Positions 28,514-37,214 of a DNA stretch of 64,000 nt are shown here, piece after piece. The notes under the pieces are model-generated. The model was not told where the DNA came from. It was given only the letters and a program-made list of their open reading frames with translations, and did no database searches. Source of the stretch: Pseudomonas sediminis (GTDB lineage: Bacteria > Pseudomonadota > Gammaproteobacteria > Pseudomonadales > Pseudomonadaceae); contig NZ_CP154631.1 of NCBI RefSeq assembly GCF_039555755.1, positions 2,666,001-2,730,000 on the forward strand, given 5' to 3'. The translations under genes and the position numbers were made by a program. Within the stretch, counting starts at the first letter, position 1. Every line of letters starts with the position of its first letter.

Positions 28514-29806
28514 TCAGGCGAAGTAGGCCAGCTTGACCACGAACAGGGCCGAGAGCACCCACATCGCCGGGTTCAGTTCGCGCCAGCGGCCGGCCAGTAC
28601 CTTGACCGCGGTCCAGGCGATGAAACCGAACGCGATGCCGTTGGCGATGGAGAAGGTCAGCGGCATGGCCAGGGCGGCGATTACCACCGGGGCGGCGACA
28701 GTCAGGTCGTCCCAGTCGATCTGCGCCAGGCTGCTCATCATCAGTACGGCGACGAACAGCAGCGCAGGCGCGGTGGCATAGGCCGGAACGGCGCCAGCCA
28801 GCGGGGCGAAGAACAGGGCCAGGAGGAACAGCGCGGCGACCACGCAGGCAGTCAGGCCGGTACGTCCACCGGCACTGATGCCTGCGGCAGATTCGATGTA
28901 GCTGGTAGTGGTGCTGGTGCCCAGCGCGGCGCCGGCCATGGTCGCGGTGCTGTCGGCCATCAGGGCACGGCCGAGGCGTGGCATCTTGCCGTCCTTGTCC
29001 AGCAGGTCGGCTTTTTGCGCCACGCCGACCAGGGTGCCAGAGGTGTCGAACAGGTCGACGAAGAGGAAGGCGAAGATCACGCTGATCAAACCGATATCCA
29101 GCGCGCCGGCTATGTCCAGCTGCAGCAGGGTCGGCATCAGCGACGGTGGCATCGACATCACGCCTTGCAGCTCGGACAGGCCGAGGGCAATGGACAGGCC
29201 GGTGACCAGCAGGATGCCGATCATCACTGCGCCGGTGACCTTGCGATAGGCCAGTGCGGCGATGACGAAGAAGCCCAGGCAGGCCAGCAGTGCGCCGCCG
29301 TTGCTCATATCGCCGAGGCCGACCAGGGTGGCTGGATGATCGACCACGATGCCCGCGTTCTTCAGTGCGATGATCGCCAGGAACAGGCCGATACCGGCGG
29401 CGATACCTGCGCGTAGCGCCAGCGGGATGCTGTTGATGATCCACTCGCGGATCTTGAAGATCGACAGCAGGAAGAAGATTGCGCCGGAGAGGAACACCGC
29501 GCCCAGAGCGGTCTGCCAGCTGTAGCCCATGGTCATCACCACGGTATAGGTGAAGAAGGCGTTGAGGCCCATGCCGGGCGCCAGGGCGATCGGGTAGTTG
29601 GCCAGCAGGCCCATGATCAGCGAGCCGATGGCGCCAGCCAGACAGGTGGCGACGAATACTGCACCGTGGTCCATGCCGGTCTTGGCGAGCATTTCCGGGT
29701 TGACGAAGAGGATGTAGGCCATGGTCAGGAAGGTGGTGATCCCGGCCAGTACCTCGGTGCGCACCGTGGTGTTGTGGGCTTTGAGTTGGAACAGTCTTTC
29801 CAGCAT
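28514..29806 (-). CDS. NCS2-family purine permease (AzgA-like)
   Basis: A 430-residue membrane transporter for purine bases. The start at 29806 gives the typical beginning MLERLFQLKAHNTTVRTE. Family motifs are NPEMLAKTGMD, the N-terminal GLLANYPIALAPGMGLNAFFTYTVV, and the DLFDTSGTLVGVA and TSTTTSYIESAAGISAGGRTGL segments, which are signatures of adenine/guanine/hypoxanthine AzgA-type carriers in the NCS2 group. About 12-14 hydrophobic segments are present. The upstream frame extension has no homology. It is divergent from the broken yajL gene. Confidence 0.9.
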   Translation of the reverse strand: MLERLFQLKAHNTTVRTEVLAGITTFLTMAYILFVNPEMLAKTGMDHGAVFVATCLAGAIGSLIMGLLANYPIALAPGMGLNAFFTYTVVMTMGYSWQTALGAVFLSGAIFFLLSIFKIREWIINSIPLALRAGIAAGIGLFLAIIALKNAGIVVDHPATLVGLGDMSNGGALLACLGFFVIAALAYRKVTGAVMIGILLVTGLSIALGLSELQGVMSMPPSLMPTLLQLDIAGALDIGLISVIFAFLFVDLFDTSGTLVGVAQKADLLDKDGKMPRLGRALMADSTATMAGAALGTSTTTSYIESAAGISAGGRTGLTACVVAALFLLALFFAPLAGAVPAYATAPALLFVAVLMMSSLAQIDWDDLTVAAPVVIAALAMPLTFSIANGIAFGFIAWTAVKVLAGRWRELNPAMWVLSALFVVKLAYFA

Positions 29807-30005
29807 GGTGGCTCCCCGAGGCGCAACCGCGCCTGAATTGGTCTGCACAAAGCAAAGCACATCCGTCCATGCAGGCCGGAAAATTGCTCGATTTCGCAAA
29901 AGCCGCGCATCATAACAGCAAGGTTTTGCCGGGTGAATTCAAGGTCTGTCGTGTCCTTTTATGACCAGGTGGACAGTTTCATTTTCTGTCTGAAGGAGTA
30001 GTGAG

Positions 30006-30557
30006 ATGAGCAAGCGAGCACTGATTACAGTCGCTGATGGTGTCGAAGATCTCGAATGCGTGACCCTGATCGATGTGCTGCGCCGCGCCGATGTCGAGGT
30101 ACTGGTGGCGAGTATCGAAGAGCGCAGGATGATCACCTGCGCCCGCGGTACCCGGCTGACCGCTGATGCCATGCTGGTGGACGTGCTGGCGCAGGATTTC
30201 GATCTGATCGTCCTGCCTGGTGGCATGCCTGGCGCGCAGCGTCTGGCTGACTTCGAACCACTGGCCGAGCGCGTACGCTAGCAGGCCAAGGCGGGCGAGC
30301 TGTTCGCCGCGATCTGCGCCGCGCCGGCGTTGGCCCTGCAGCAGTACGGGGTGCTCAGGCAGCGAAGGTTGACCTGCTATCCGGCGTTCAGTGATCGACT
30401 GAGTGGCTGCACCTTCGTCGATGAGGCTGTGGTGGTCGATGGCAACTGCATCACCAGCCAGGGCCCGGGAACGGCACTGGCGTTCGCCCTGACCCTGGTG
30501 GAGCAACTGGTCGGGCGTGGCACGCGCAGCGACGTGGCCAAGGCGATGCTGGCCTAG
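30006..30557 (+). pseudogene. yajL: YajL/DJ-1-family protein interrupted by an amber codon
   Basis: The frame encodes a DJ-1/PfpI-superfamily protein of about 183 residues (YajL-like chaperone or deglycase): MSKRALITVADGVEDLEC, LIVLPGGMPGAQRL, the nucleophile-elbow AICAAPALAL and SQGPGTALAFALTLVE. A single TAG at 30279-30281, in frame, splits it between the PGGMPGA segment and the catalytic cysteine. There is no frameshift; restoring one base (for example CAG or GAG) would give a full-length protein. A truncated 91-residue product would lack the active site. Confidence 0.85.
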
Positions 30558-30604
30558 AGACCGATGGCGCCCCCTACGGGTGTCAGCATGCAGCGAAGCA
30601 AAGC

Positions 30605-30636
30605 GTAGGGTGCGCCGTGCGCACCGACAGCGCTAC
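30605..30636. repeat. REP element containing the ada stop codon
   Basis: The 32-base element begins GTAGGGTGCGCCGTGCGCAC and ends CGCTAC. The terminal CTA is the TAG stop codon of ada on the minus strand (30633-30635). Confidence 0.7.
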
Positions 30637-31655
30637 GACTGTTCCTGCTCCAGCAACCGCCGTTTGCGCTGCAACCCCCAGCGATAGCCGCTGAGGCTGC
30701 CATCGCTGGCCACCACACGATGGCAGGGTAGCAACAGACCGATGGCGTTGCTGGCACAGGCGCGGGCAATCGCCCTTGGGTGACTGTGCAGCTGTCTGGC
30801 CAGGTCAGCGTAGCTGCGGGTTTCGCCGCTGGGAATATGCTGCAGCTCCAGCCAGACGCGTTGCTGAAAGGCCGTACCGCGAATGTCCAGGGGCAGATGG
30901 GCGGCGCGTTCGGGTTCCTCGAGTTGTGCCAGCACCTGCTGCAGCCAGTTGCGCAGACCTTGTTCATCTTCTTCTAGCTGGGCGGCGGCGAAGCGTTGTT
31001 GCAACTCGTCACGCAGGGCAGTCGGCTCGTCGCCGAACAGCAATGCACAAACGCCCTTGTCACTGGTTGCCAGCAGCACCTGGCCGAGTGGGCTGGGGGC
31101 GATGCTGTAGCGCAGTCGTTCGCCCGCACCGCGTAGGCGGCGCTGCGCCGGGCTCATGGCCTGGGGTTTTTCATACAAAGCGCGGGTGCCAGAGTAGCCA
31201 GCGGCCAGGGCCGCCTCGAGCACGTTATCTGCCAGTGGCAACTGGGCGTCCAGACGCTGGCGGCGTTGCGCCGCCGCCCAGGCATTGGGCGTCATCCCGG
31301 TACGCGCCTTGAACGCACGGGCCAGGTGTGACGGCGACAAGCCAATGCGCGCTGCCAGTTGCGGCAGCGTCAGGCGCTGTTCACCGCGCAGAAGCTCACA
31401 GGCGGCCGCAACCAGTGCGTCGAGCTGCTGCGCCGGGCTTTGCCCCTGTGGCGAGCAGCGCTTGCACGGGCGAAAGCCAGCGGCCTCGGCACTGGCTGCA
31501 TCGACATGGAAACTGACATTGTCGCGCCGTGGCCGCCGCGCAGGGCAGTTCGGCCGACAATAGATGCCGGTGCTGCGTACGGTGAAAACGAAGCGTCCGT
31601 CGAACGCCCCATCACGTTCGCAAACGGCCTGCCAACAGCGTTCCGGGTCGAGCAT
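30633..31655 (-). CDS. ada: Bifunctional Ada: DNA methylphosphotriester/O6-alkylguanine repair and regulator
   Basis: A 340-residue three-part protein. The N-terminal zinc domain has Cys33, Cys37, Cys64 and Cys67 (IYCRPNCPARRPRRDNVSF ... FRPCKRC), equal to the E. coli Ada methyl-acceptor and its zinc ligands. An AraC-type DNA-binding domain follows (ARIGLSPSHLARAFKARTGMTPNAW). The C-terminal alkyltransferase carries the acceptor cysteine in LLPCHRVV (about Cys311) and the Arg-finger region. Start 31655 is the expected MLDPERCW. No alkB or alkA gene is adjacent. The TAG stop lies in a REP element. Confidence 0.94.
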   Translation of the reverse strand: MLDPERCWQAVCERDGAFDGRFVFTVRSTGIYCRPNCPARRPRRDNVSFHVDAASAEAAGFRPCKRCSPQGQSPAQQLDALVAAACELLRGEQRLTLPQLAARIGLSPSHLARAFKARTGMTPNAWAAAQRRQRLDAQLPLADNVLEAALAAGYSGTRALYEKPQAMSPAQRRLRGAGERLRYSIAPSPLGQVLLATSDKGVCALLFGDEPTALRDELQQRFAAAQLEEDEQGLRNWLQQVLAQLEEPERAAHLPLDIRGTAFQQRVWLELQHIPSGETRSYADLARQLHSHPRAIARACASNAIGLLLPCHRVVASDGSLSGYRWGLQRKRRLLEQEQS

Positions 31656-31826
31656 GGCGCAGCCCTTCTGGTCACGGTTTTGCTGACGATTGTCGGCTGC
31701 TCGCGTTGCGCTGCCAATCCGCATTGCACTTTCAAACCGCTGCCGAGGTCATTTGTATGTCGGCCTGAGCGCAAATACAGCCCAGCGCCTTTAATGATGA
31801 CTAGGCAGGTGCCAGTGGAGGTCGCC

Positions 31827-32999
31827 ATGCGCGGGATGCTCGATAGGCCGGAGCAGGAACTGATTCTGGTGGTGGACGATGCGGTGGACGCGCGCCAGCG
31901 CCTGGGCGCGCTATTGGTCGACCGCTACCAGGTGCGCCTGGTCGGCAGTGAGGAAGCGCTGCACGCTGCCAGGTCGCGACCGCAACCGGACCTGATTCTG
32001 CTCGACTGGCAGAACGACTATGCACTGTGTCGCGGGCTCAGCACCGACCCGCAGACCCGCCATATCCCGCTGATCCTCATCACGGCTCATAGCGATGCGG
32101 CCGACGAGCAACTGGGCTTCGACCTTGGCGCTGCCGACTACATCATCAAACCGGTCAGCGCGCCCATCGTGCTCGCGCGCGTTCGGGCGCAACTGCAGCT
32201 CAAGGCGGCCACCGATTACCTGCGTGACAAGAGCGAGTATCTGGAGCTTGAGGTCAAGCGCCGCACGCGCGATATCCAGAACCTGCAGGACGTCACCATA
32301 GAGGCCATGGCCAGCGTTGCCGTCATGCGTGACAACCCGCGCAGCCGTCGTCTGGAGCGTATCGAACGCTACATGACCTGCCTGGCTGCTGCGTTTGCAC
32401 GGCAGCAGCCGGCCTTGTCCGAGTCTCTGAACGAGGAGCGCATCGCTCAGTTGGGCAAGTCGGCCATGCTGCATGTGATCGACCGGCTGACCCTGCCAGA
32501 TCGCGTACTGCTCAGCCATGGTGAGCCGGATGAAAATGATCTGCGCCTGCTGAGCGAGGGCGTGATCGCCGGACGTGATGCGCTCGAACGCGCCGAGCGC
32601 AAACTGGGCAGCATCACCGACTTTCTCTCCGATGCCAAAGACATCGTCTACGGCCAGCACGAGCGCTGGGACGGCAAAGGCTATCCGCAGGGGTTGTTCG
32701 GCGAGCAGATTCCGCTGTCAGCGCGGCTGATGGCGCTGGTGGGCCACTTCGAAGAACTGAGCTGTCGGCATCCTTACCTGCCGCAGATCAGCCCGGCGCA
32801 GGCAGTGGCGCAGATCAGCGCGGCCAGCGGCACACGCTTCGATCCCATGGTGGTATTGGCCTTCGTCGAAGCCACGACGGAGTTTCTGCATATCGCCGAA
32901 ACCCTGGCCGATGACGCTGCTGCGGTCGGCGTCGAGTTGCAGCGGCTGGAGGACTCGCTGGCCGAGAGCATCGAGCTGACCCTGCCACCAACGGCATAG
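31827..32999 (+). CDS. Response regulator with degenerate HD-GYP domain
   Basis: A 390-residue protein. The ATG at 31827 has GGAGG five bases upstream; longer frames reach into ada. Residues 12-125 form a receiver domain with the acidic pair Asp17/18, the phosphoacceptor Asp60 (LILLDW) and Lys108 (IIKPV). A coiled coil (about 130-155) leads to an HD-GYP fold in which GKGYP and GLFGEQIPLSARLMAL remain. The catalytic HD is HV (residues 216-217) and other metal-ligand histidines are also changed (SRRLERIERYM, EGVIAG, YGQHERWDG). It is therefore probably a non-catalytic c-di-GMP-related signalling protein. Confidence 0.85.
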   Translation: MRGMLDRPEQELILVVDDAVDARQRLGALLVDRYQVRLVGSEEALHAARSRPQPDLILLDWQNDYALCRGLSTDPQTRHIPLILITAHSDAADEQLGFDLGAADYIIKPVSAPIVLARVRAQLQLKAATDYLRDKSEYLELEVKRRTRDIQNLQDVTIEAMASVAVMRDNPRSRRLERIERYMTCLAAAFARQQPALSESLNEERIAQLGKSAMLHVIDRLTLPDRVLLSHGEPDENDLRLLSEGVIAGRDALERAERKLGSITDFLSDAKDIVYGQHERWDGKGYPQGLFGEQIPLSARLMALVGHFEELSCRHPYLPQISPAQAVAQISAASGTRFDPMVVLAFVEATTEFLHIAETLADDAAAVGVELQRLEDSLAESIELTLPPTA

Positions 33000-33022
33000 G
33001 CGCGTCGTCAGCCTAGGCAGCG

Positions 33023-33048
33023 CCGCGACGCTCTAAGGAGCGCCGCGG
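33023..33048. terminator. Hairpin between convergent response regulator and dppF
   Basis: CCGCGACGCTC pairs with GAGCGCCGCGG (one mismatch) around TAAG. It lies between two convergent genes and could stop transcription from either side, although T runs are short. Confidence 0.5.
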
Positions 33049-33061
33049 TCTTTGCCGTGAG

Positions 33062-34033
33062 CTAGTCGACGATCCGCTCCACATGATGGCAGGCCACCTG
33101 CCGTGCATCGATCAGGCGCAGCTCCGGGCGCTCGCCACGGCAGCGCTCGTCGGCATGAGGGCAGCGCTTGTGGAAGGCACAGCCGGAGGGTGGATTCAGT
33201 GGATTGGGCAACTCACCGCTGATCTTCATCCGCGGCTTGTCCGGATCGGGATGAGTCGCCGGCGTCGCCGATAGCAGGGCGCGGGTGTAGGGGTGCAGCG
33301 GGCGGGTGTAGAGCGCCTCGGCCGGGCCCATTTCCACCGGACGGCCTAGGTACATCACCAGCACGTCGTCGGCGACATGGCGCACCACCGAGAGGTTGTG
33401 CGAGATGAACACGTAGCCGGTCTGGTACTGCTCCTGCAGGTCCATGAACAGGTTCAGCACCTGGGCCTGGATCGACACGTCCAGCGCCGAGGTCGGTTCG
33501 TCCGCCACCAGTACCTGCGGCTGCAGCATCATGGCGCGGGCCAGGGCGATGCGCTGGCGCTGGCCGCCGGAGAACATGTGTGGGTAGCGCTGGTAATGCT
33601 CGGGGCGCAGGCCCACCTGCTGCATCATCGCTTGCACTTTCTCGCGGCGTTCGGCGCGCGACAGGCGGGTGTTGATCAGCAGCGGTTCGGCCAACTGATC
33701 ACCGATCTTCTGCCGCGGGTTGAGTGAGGCGTAGGGGTTCTGGAACACCATCTGCACATCGCGGCGCAGTTGCTTGCGCTCGGCATGGCTGGCGCCAGCC
33801 ACTTCGTGCCCGGCGATCTGCAGGCTACCGGAACTGGGTGTTTCGATCAGAGTCAGGGCGCGGGCCAGGGTGGACTTGCCGCAGCCGGACTCGCCGACCA
33901 CGGCCAGGGTCCTGCCGGACTGCAGGCTGAAGGACACACCATTGAGCGCCTGGACCGTGGCCGCTGGCTTGAACAGGCCGCGCGAGACACTGTAGTGACG
34001 GGTCAGCTCACGGGCTTCGAGTACGGTACTCAT
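33062..34033 (-). CDS. dppF: Dipeptide ABC transporter ATP-binding protein DppF
   Basis: A 323-residue ATPase of the OppF/DppF group. Walker A is VGESGCGKSTLAR, the Q loop is MVFQNPYASLNPR, the signature is MFSGGQRQRIALARAM and Walker B is VLVADEPTSALDVS. The C-terminal extension carries the oligopeptide-type cysteine-rich motif (CAFHKRCPHADERC), which binds a 4Fe-4S cluster in related DppD/F proteins. Its start overlaps the dppD stop. It is the last gene of the dppAABCDF operon and energises dipeptide import. Confidence 0.93.
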   Translation of the reverse strand: MSTVLEARELTRHYSVSRGLFKPAATVQALNGVSFSLQSGRTLAVVGESGCGKSTLARALTLIETPSSGSLQIAGHEVAGASHAERKQLRRDVQMVFQNPYASLNPRQKIGDQLAEPLLINTRLSRAERREKVQAMMQQVGLRPEHYQRYPHMFSGGQRQRIALARAMMLQPQVLVADEPTSALDVSIQAQVLNLFMDLQEQYQTGYVFISHNLSVVRHVADDVLVMYLGRPVEMGPAEALYTRPLHPYTRALLSATPATHPDPDKPRMKISGELPNPLNPPSGCAFHKRCPHADERCRGERPELRLIDARQVACHHVERIVD

Positions 34034-34989
34034 CAGGCCACCTCCAGCGGGAAGAAGCAGCGCGCGGCGCCACGGTCATGTGGTTCCAGGGCTGGGCGTT
34101 GCTGGTGGCAGCGCTCCTGCACGTAGGGGCAGCGGGGTGACAGCAGGCAGCCCAGCGGGCGGTCATAGCGGCCGGGCACGATACCGGGCAGGGTGGCCAG
34201 GCGGCTGGCACCGGCGCTGTGCTCGGGGATGGCCTTGAGCAAGGCCTCGGTATAGGGATGACTGGGCGCGTCGAACAGAGCTGGCACATGACCCAGCTCC
34301 ACCGCTTGCCCGGCGTACATCACGCAGACGCGCTGGGCGGTTTCGGCGACCACGGCCAGGTCGTGAGTGATCAGCACCAGAGCCATGCCCTGATCGCGCT
34401 GCAGGTCGAGCAGCAATTCCATGATCTGCGCCTGAATGGTCACATCCAGCGCCGTGGTCGGTTCGTCGGCGATCAGCAGCTTGGGCTCGGCGGCAATCGC
34501 CATGGCGATCGCCACTCGCTGGCTCATGCCCCCGGACAGCTGATGCGGATAGGCGTCGAGGCGACTGGCGGCACCAGGGATTTCCACCCGTTCCAGCAGT
34601 TCGAGGGCGCGGGCCCGCGCCGCCTTGCCTTTCAGACCGAGGTGCTGCTGCAGCACTTCCTCGATCTGGAAACCCACGGTATAGCTGGGGTTGAGCGCGG
34701 TCATCGGGTCCTGGAACACCATGGCCAGGTCCTTGCCGACGATGTGCCGGCGTTGGCGGCCCTTGAGGCGCAGCATGTCGGTGCCGTCGAACTGCAGACA
34801 GTCGGCCTGGACGATGCCGGGGGCGTCGATCAGGCCCATCAGCGCCATCATGGTCACGGACTTGCCGGAACCCGATTCACCGACGATGGCCAGCACTTCG
34901 CCCTGCTCGACGCTGAGATCGAGGCCATCGACCACCGGCATGGCGGGGCCGAAGCGTACGGAGAGATTGCGGATATTCAGCAGGCTCAT
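34033..34989 (-). CDS. dppD: Dipeptide ABC transporter ATP-binding protein DppD
   Basis: A 318-residue ATPase. Start 34989 ([14 protein letters not shown]) has GAGGAG six bases upstream and follows the dppC stop by 10 bases; a longer frame starts inside dppC. Walker A is [13 protein letters not shown], the signature is [16 protein letters not shown] and Walker B is [13 protein letters not shown]. The C-terminal cysteine motif ([14 protein letters not shown]) is present. It pairs with DppF under the DppBC membrane channel. Confidence 0.93.
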   Translation of the reverse strand: MSLLNIRNLSVRFGPAMPVVDGLDLSVEQGEVLAIVGESGSGKSVTMMALMGLIDAPGIVQADCLQFDGTDMLRLKGRQRRHIVGKDLAMVFQDPMTALNPSYTVGFQIEEVLQQHLGLKGKAARARALELLERVEIPGAASRLDAYPHQLSGGMSQRVAIAMAIAAEPKLLIADEPTTALDVTIQAQIMELLLDLQRDQGMALVLITHDLAVVAETAQRVCVMYAGQAVELGHVPALFDAPSHPYTEALLKAIPEHSAGASRLATLPGIVPGRYDRPLGCLLSPRCPYVQERCHQQRPALEPHDRGAARCFFPLEVA

Positions 34990-34999
34990 TCCTGGCTCC

Positions 35000-35902
35000 T
35001 CACTGCGCATTCTTCAATTTCGGGTCGAGCGCATCGCGCAGGCCGTCGCCCATCAGGTTGATCGCCAGCACGCTGAGCAGAATCGCCAGGCCGGGCAGGC
35101 TCACCACCCACCAGGCGCGCTCGATGTAGTCGCGCGCCGAGGCCAGCATGGTGCCCCACTCGGGCGTCGGCGGTTGCACGCCGAGGCCGAGAAAGCCCAG
35201 TGCGGCCGCGTCGAGAATCGCCGAGGAAAAGCTCAGGGTGGCCTGCACGATCAATGGCGCCATGCAGTTGGGCAGCACGGTGACGAACATCAGCCGTGGC
35301 AGGTTGGCGCCGGCCAGCTGCGCAGCGGTGACGTAGTCCCGGTTCAGTTCACCCATCACCGCCGCGCGGGTCAGGCGCACATAGGAAGGCAGCGAGACGA
35401 TGGCGATGGCGAAGATGGTGTTGATCAGCCCTGGGCCGAGGATGGCGACGATGGCGACCGCCAGCAGCAGCGAGGGCAGCGCCAGCATGATGTCCATCAG
35501 GCGCATGATGCCGGGGCCGAGCAGACGCGGGAAAAAGCCGGCGACCAGGCCCAGCAGGATGCCGGGAATCAGCGACAGCAGCACCGATGCCAGGCCGATC
35601 AGCAGCGACAGGCGTGCACCGTGGATCAAGCGCGAAAGCAGATCGCGGCCCAGTTCGTCGGTGCCGAGCAGGAACTGCCATTGGCCGCCTTCCAGCCACA
35701 CCGGTGGGGTGAGCAGGAAGTCGCGGTACTGCTCGCTGGGATCGTGCGGTGCGACCCAGGGGGCGAATAGTGCGCAGAACACCAGCAGGATCATGAACGC
35801 CAGGCCGCCGAGGGCGCCGGTGTTGTGGGCGAAGGCTTGCCAGAACTCTTTCAGCGGCGAGGGGTAGAGCAGGCTCTGGTCGAGTGGGGTGGAGGTGGTC
35901 AT
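35000..35902 (-). CDS. dppC: Dipeptide ABC transporter permease DppC
   Basis: A 300-residue inner-membrane permease with an N-terminal OppC-type segment, then the transport domain. Visible are [51 protein letters not shown] and the EAA-loop region ([23 protein letters not shown]) that contacts the ATPases. A REP doublet lies in the 117-base gap from dppB, unusual inside an operon. Confidence 0.93.
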   Translation of the reverse strand: MTTSTPLDQSLLYPSPLKEFWQAFAHNTGALGGLAFMILLVFCALFAPWVAPHDPSEQYRDFLLTPPVWLEGGQWQFLLGTDELGRDLLSRLIHGARLSLLIGLASVLLSLIPGILLGLVAGFFPRLLGPGIMRLMDIMLALPSLLLAVAIVAILGPGLINTIFAIAIVSLPSYVRLTRAAVMGELNRDYVTAAQLAGANLPRLMFVTVLPNCMAPLIVQATLSFSSAILDAAALGFLGLGVQPPTPEWGTMLASARDYIERAWWVVSLPGLAILLSVLAINLMGDGLRDALDPKLKNAQ

Positions 35903-35915
35903 GGGCGCACCTCTT

Positions 35916-35988
35916 GTAGGGTGGACGACGCTTCACCCGTCCACCGACGTGTTTTCACGGTGGATGAAAAGCGCGTCATCCACCCTAC
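35916..35988. repeat. REP doublet between dppB and dppC
   Basis: Arms start GTAGGGTGGACGACGC and, at the right end, the complement of GTAGGGTGGATGACGC. Each about 30-base arm has an internal palindrome and the two face each other around a GACGTGTTTTCA centre. It would form a large hairpin in the dpp mRNA, separating dppB from dppCDF. Confidence 0.8.
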
Positions 35989-36019
35989 GCAAACGATGTG
36001 GCTATGCATGGCGCCTTCC

Positions 36020-37030
36020 TTACTTCTGATGGCGAATACGTGGATTGGCCAGGCCATAGAGGATGTCCACGATGAAGTTGACCAGGATCACCAGGCAGGC
36101 GATCAGCAGGATGCCGTTCTGCACCACCGGGTAGTCGCGGGCGCCGATGGCTTCGATCAGCCATTTGCCAATGCCTGGCCAGGAGAAGATGGTTTCGGTC
36201 AGCACTGCACCGGCCAGCAGCGCACCGACCTGCAGGCCGAACACCGTCAGTACCGGGATCAGTGCATTACGCAGAGCGTGCACGAACACCACGCGTGTCG
36301 GCGACAGGCCTTTGGCCCGCGCGGTGCGGATGTAGTCCTCGCGCAGCACTTCGAGCATGGCCGAGCGGGTCATCCGGGCGATCACCGCCAGCGGGATGGT
36401 GCCCAGCACGATGGCGGGCAGAATCAGATGGCGCAGGGCGTCGACGAAGGCGCCTGGCTCATCGCTGAGCAGGGTGTCGATCAGCATGAAACCGGTGACC
36501 GGCGGGATGTCGTAGAGCAGGTCGATGCGCCCGGACACCGGCGTCCAGCCTAGGCCGACCGAGAAGAACATGATCAGCAGCAGGCCCCACCAGAAGATCG
36601 GCATGGAATAGCCGGTGAGGGCGATGCTCATTACGCCATGGTCGAGCAGCGAGCCGCGCTTGAGTGCCGCGACCACGCCGGCAATCAGCCCCAGGGTGCC
36701 GGCGAACAGCAGGGCGGCCAGGGCCAGTTCGACGGTGGCCGGGAACAGGGTGAGGAACTCGCTCCACACACTTTCGCGCGAGCGCAGCGACTCGCCCAGG
36801 TTGCCCTGGGCGAGTTGGCCGATGTAGTCGAAGTACTGCTGGTACAGCGGCTTGTTCAGCCCCAGACGCTCCATGGCCTGGGCGTGCATTTCCGGGTCGA
36901 CGCGGCGTTCGCCCATCATCACTTCCACCGGGTCGCCGGGGATCAGGCGGATCAGCGCGAAGGTCAGCAGGGTGACGCCGAAGAAGGTGGGGATCAGCAG
37001 CCCCAGGCGTCTGGCGATAAATGACAGCAT
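36020..37030 (-). CDS. dppB: Dipeptide ABC transporter permease DppB
   Basis: A 336-residue permease very close in pattern to E. coli DppB (MLSFIARRLGLLIPTFFGVTLLTF, RLIPGDPVEVMMGER, LTGYSMPIFWWGLLLIM, DYIRTARAKGL, ETIFSWPGIGKWLIEAI). The start at 37030 matches the usual N-terminus; an ATG six codons upstream is an alternative. It forms the membrane channel with DppC. REP elements separate it from the upstream binding-protein gene. Confidence 0.94.
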   Translation of the reverse strand: MLSFIARRLGLLIPTFFGVTLLTFALIRLIPGDPVEVMMGERRVDPEMHAQAMERLGLNKPLYQQYFDYIGQLAQGNLGESLRSRESVWSEFLTLFPATVELALAALLFAGTLGLIAGVVAALKRGSLLDHGVMSIALTGYSMPIFWWGLLLIMFFSVGLGWTPVSGRIDLLYDIPPVTGFMLIDTLLSDEPGAFVDALRHLILPAIVLGTIPLAVIARMTRSAMLEVLREDYIRTARAKGLSPTRVVFVHALRNALIPVLTVFGLQVGALLAGAVLTETIFSWPGIGKWLIEAIGARDYPVVQNGILLIACLVILVNFIVDILYGLANPRIRHQK

Positions 37031-37099
37031 CAGGCGTTTTGACTCCATGACGGTATGTACTCACCGGACTGCATGGCCCGGTGTCGTTTTGGATAGTGC

Positions 37100-37120
37100 G
37101 TAGCCCGGATGCAATCCGGG
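37100..37120 (+). repeat. REP element GTAGCCCGGATGCAATCCGGG
   Basis: The 21-base unit begins with a GTAG foot followed by a CCCGGAT / ATCCGGG palindrome. The same unit appears, in both orientations, at 46575-46628. Together with the element at 37145 it makes a repeat cluster between dppA and dppB. Confidence 0.7.
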
Positions 37121-37144
37121 GCATTCGCGGAGTGACCGGTGCCT

Positions 37145-37195
37145 TGTGGGAGGCGCTTCAGCGGCGACAGGTTCGCGGCTAAAGCCCCTCCCACA
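37145..37195. repeat. Classical REP doublet TGTGGGAG between dppA and dppB
   Basis: Arms 37145-37167 and 37173-37195 are inverted copies with 20 of 23 positions matching; the consensus arm is TGTGGGAGGGGCTTTAGC followed by CGCGA. This is the widespread Pseudomonas REP, also present singly at 43463. Confidence 0.85.
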
Positions 37196-37214
37196 AAAGC
37201 GTGGCGCGGACGGC

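Noticed and set aside
29807..30005. Purine riboswitch before the NCS2 permease
   Set aside because: The leader is short and shows no recognisable three-way junction with the conserved purine-aptamer loops.
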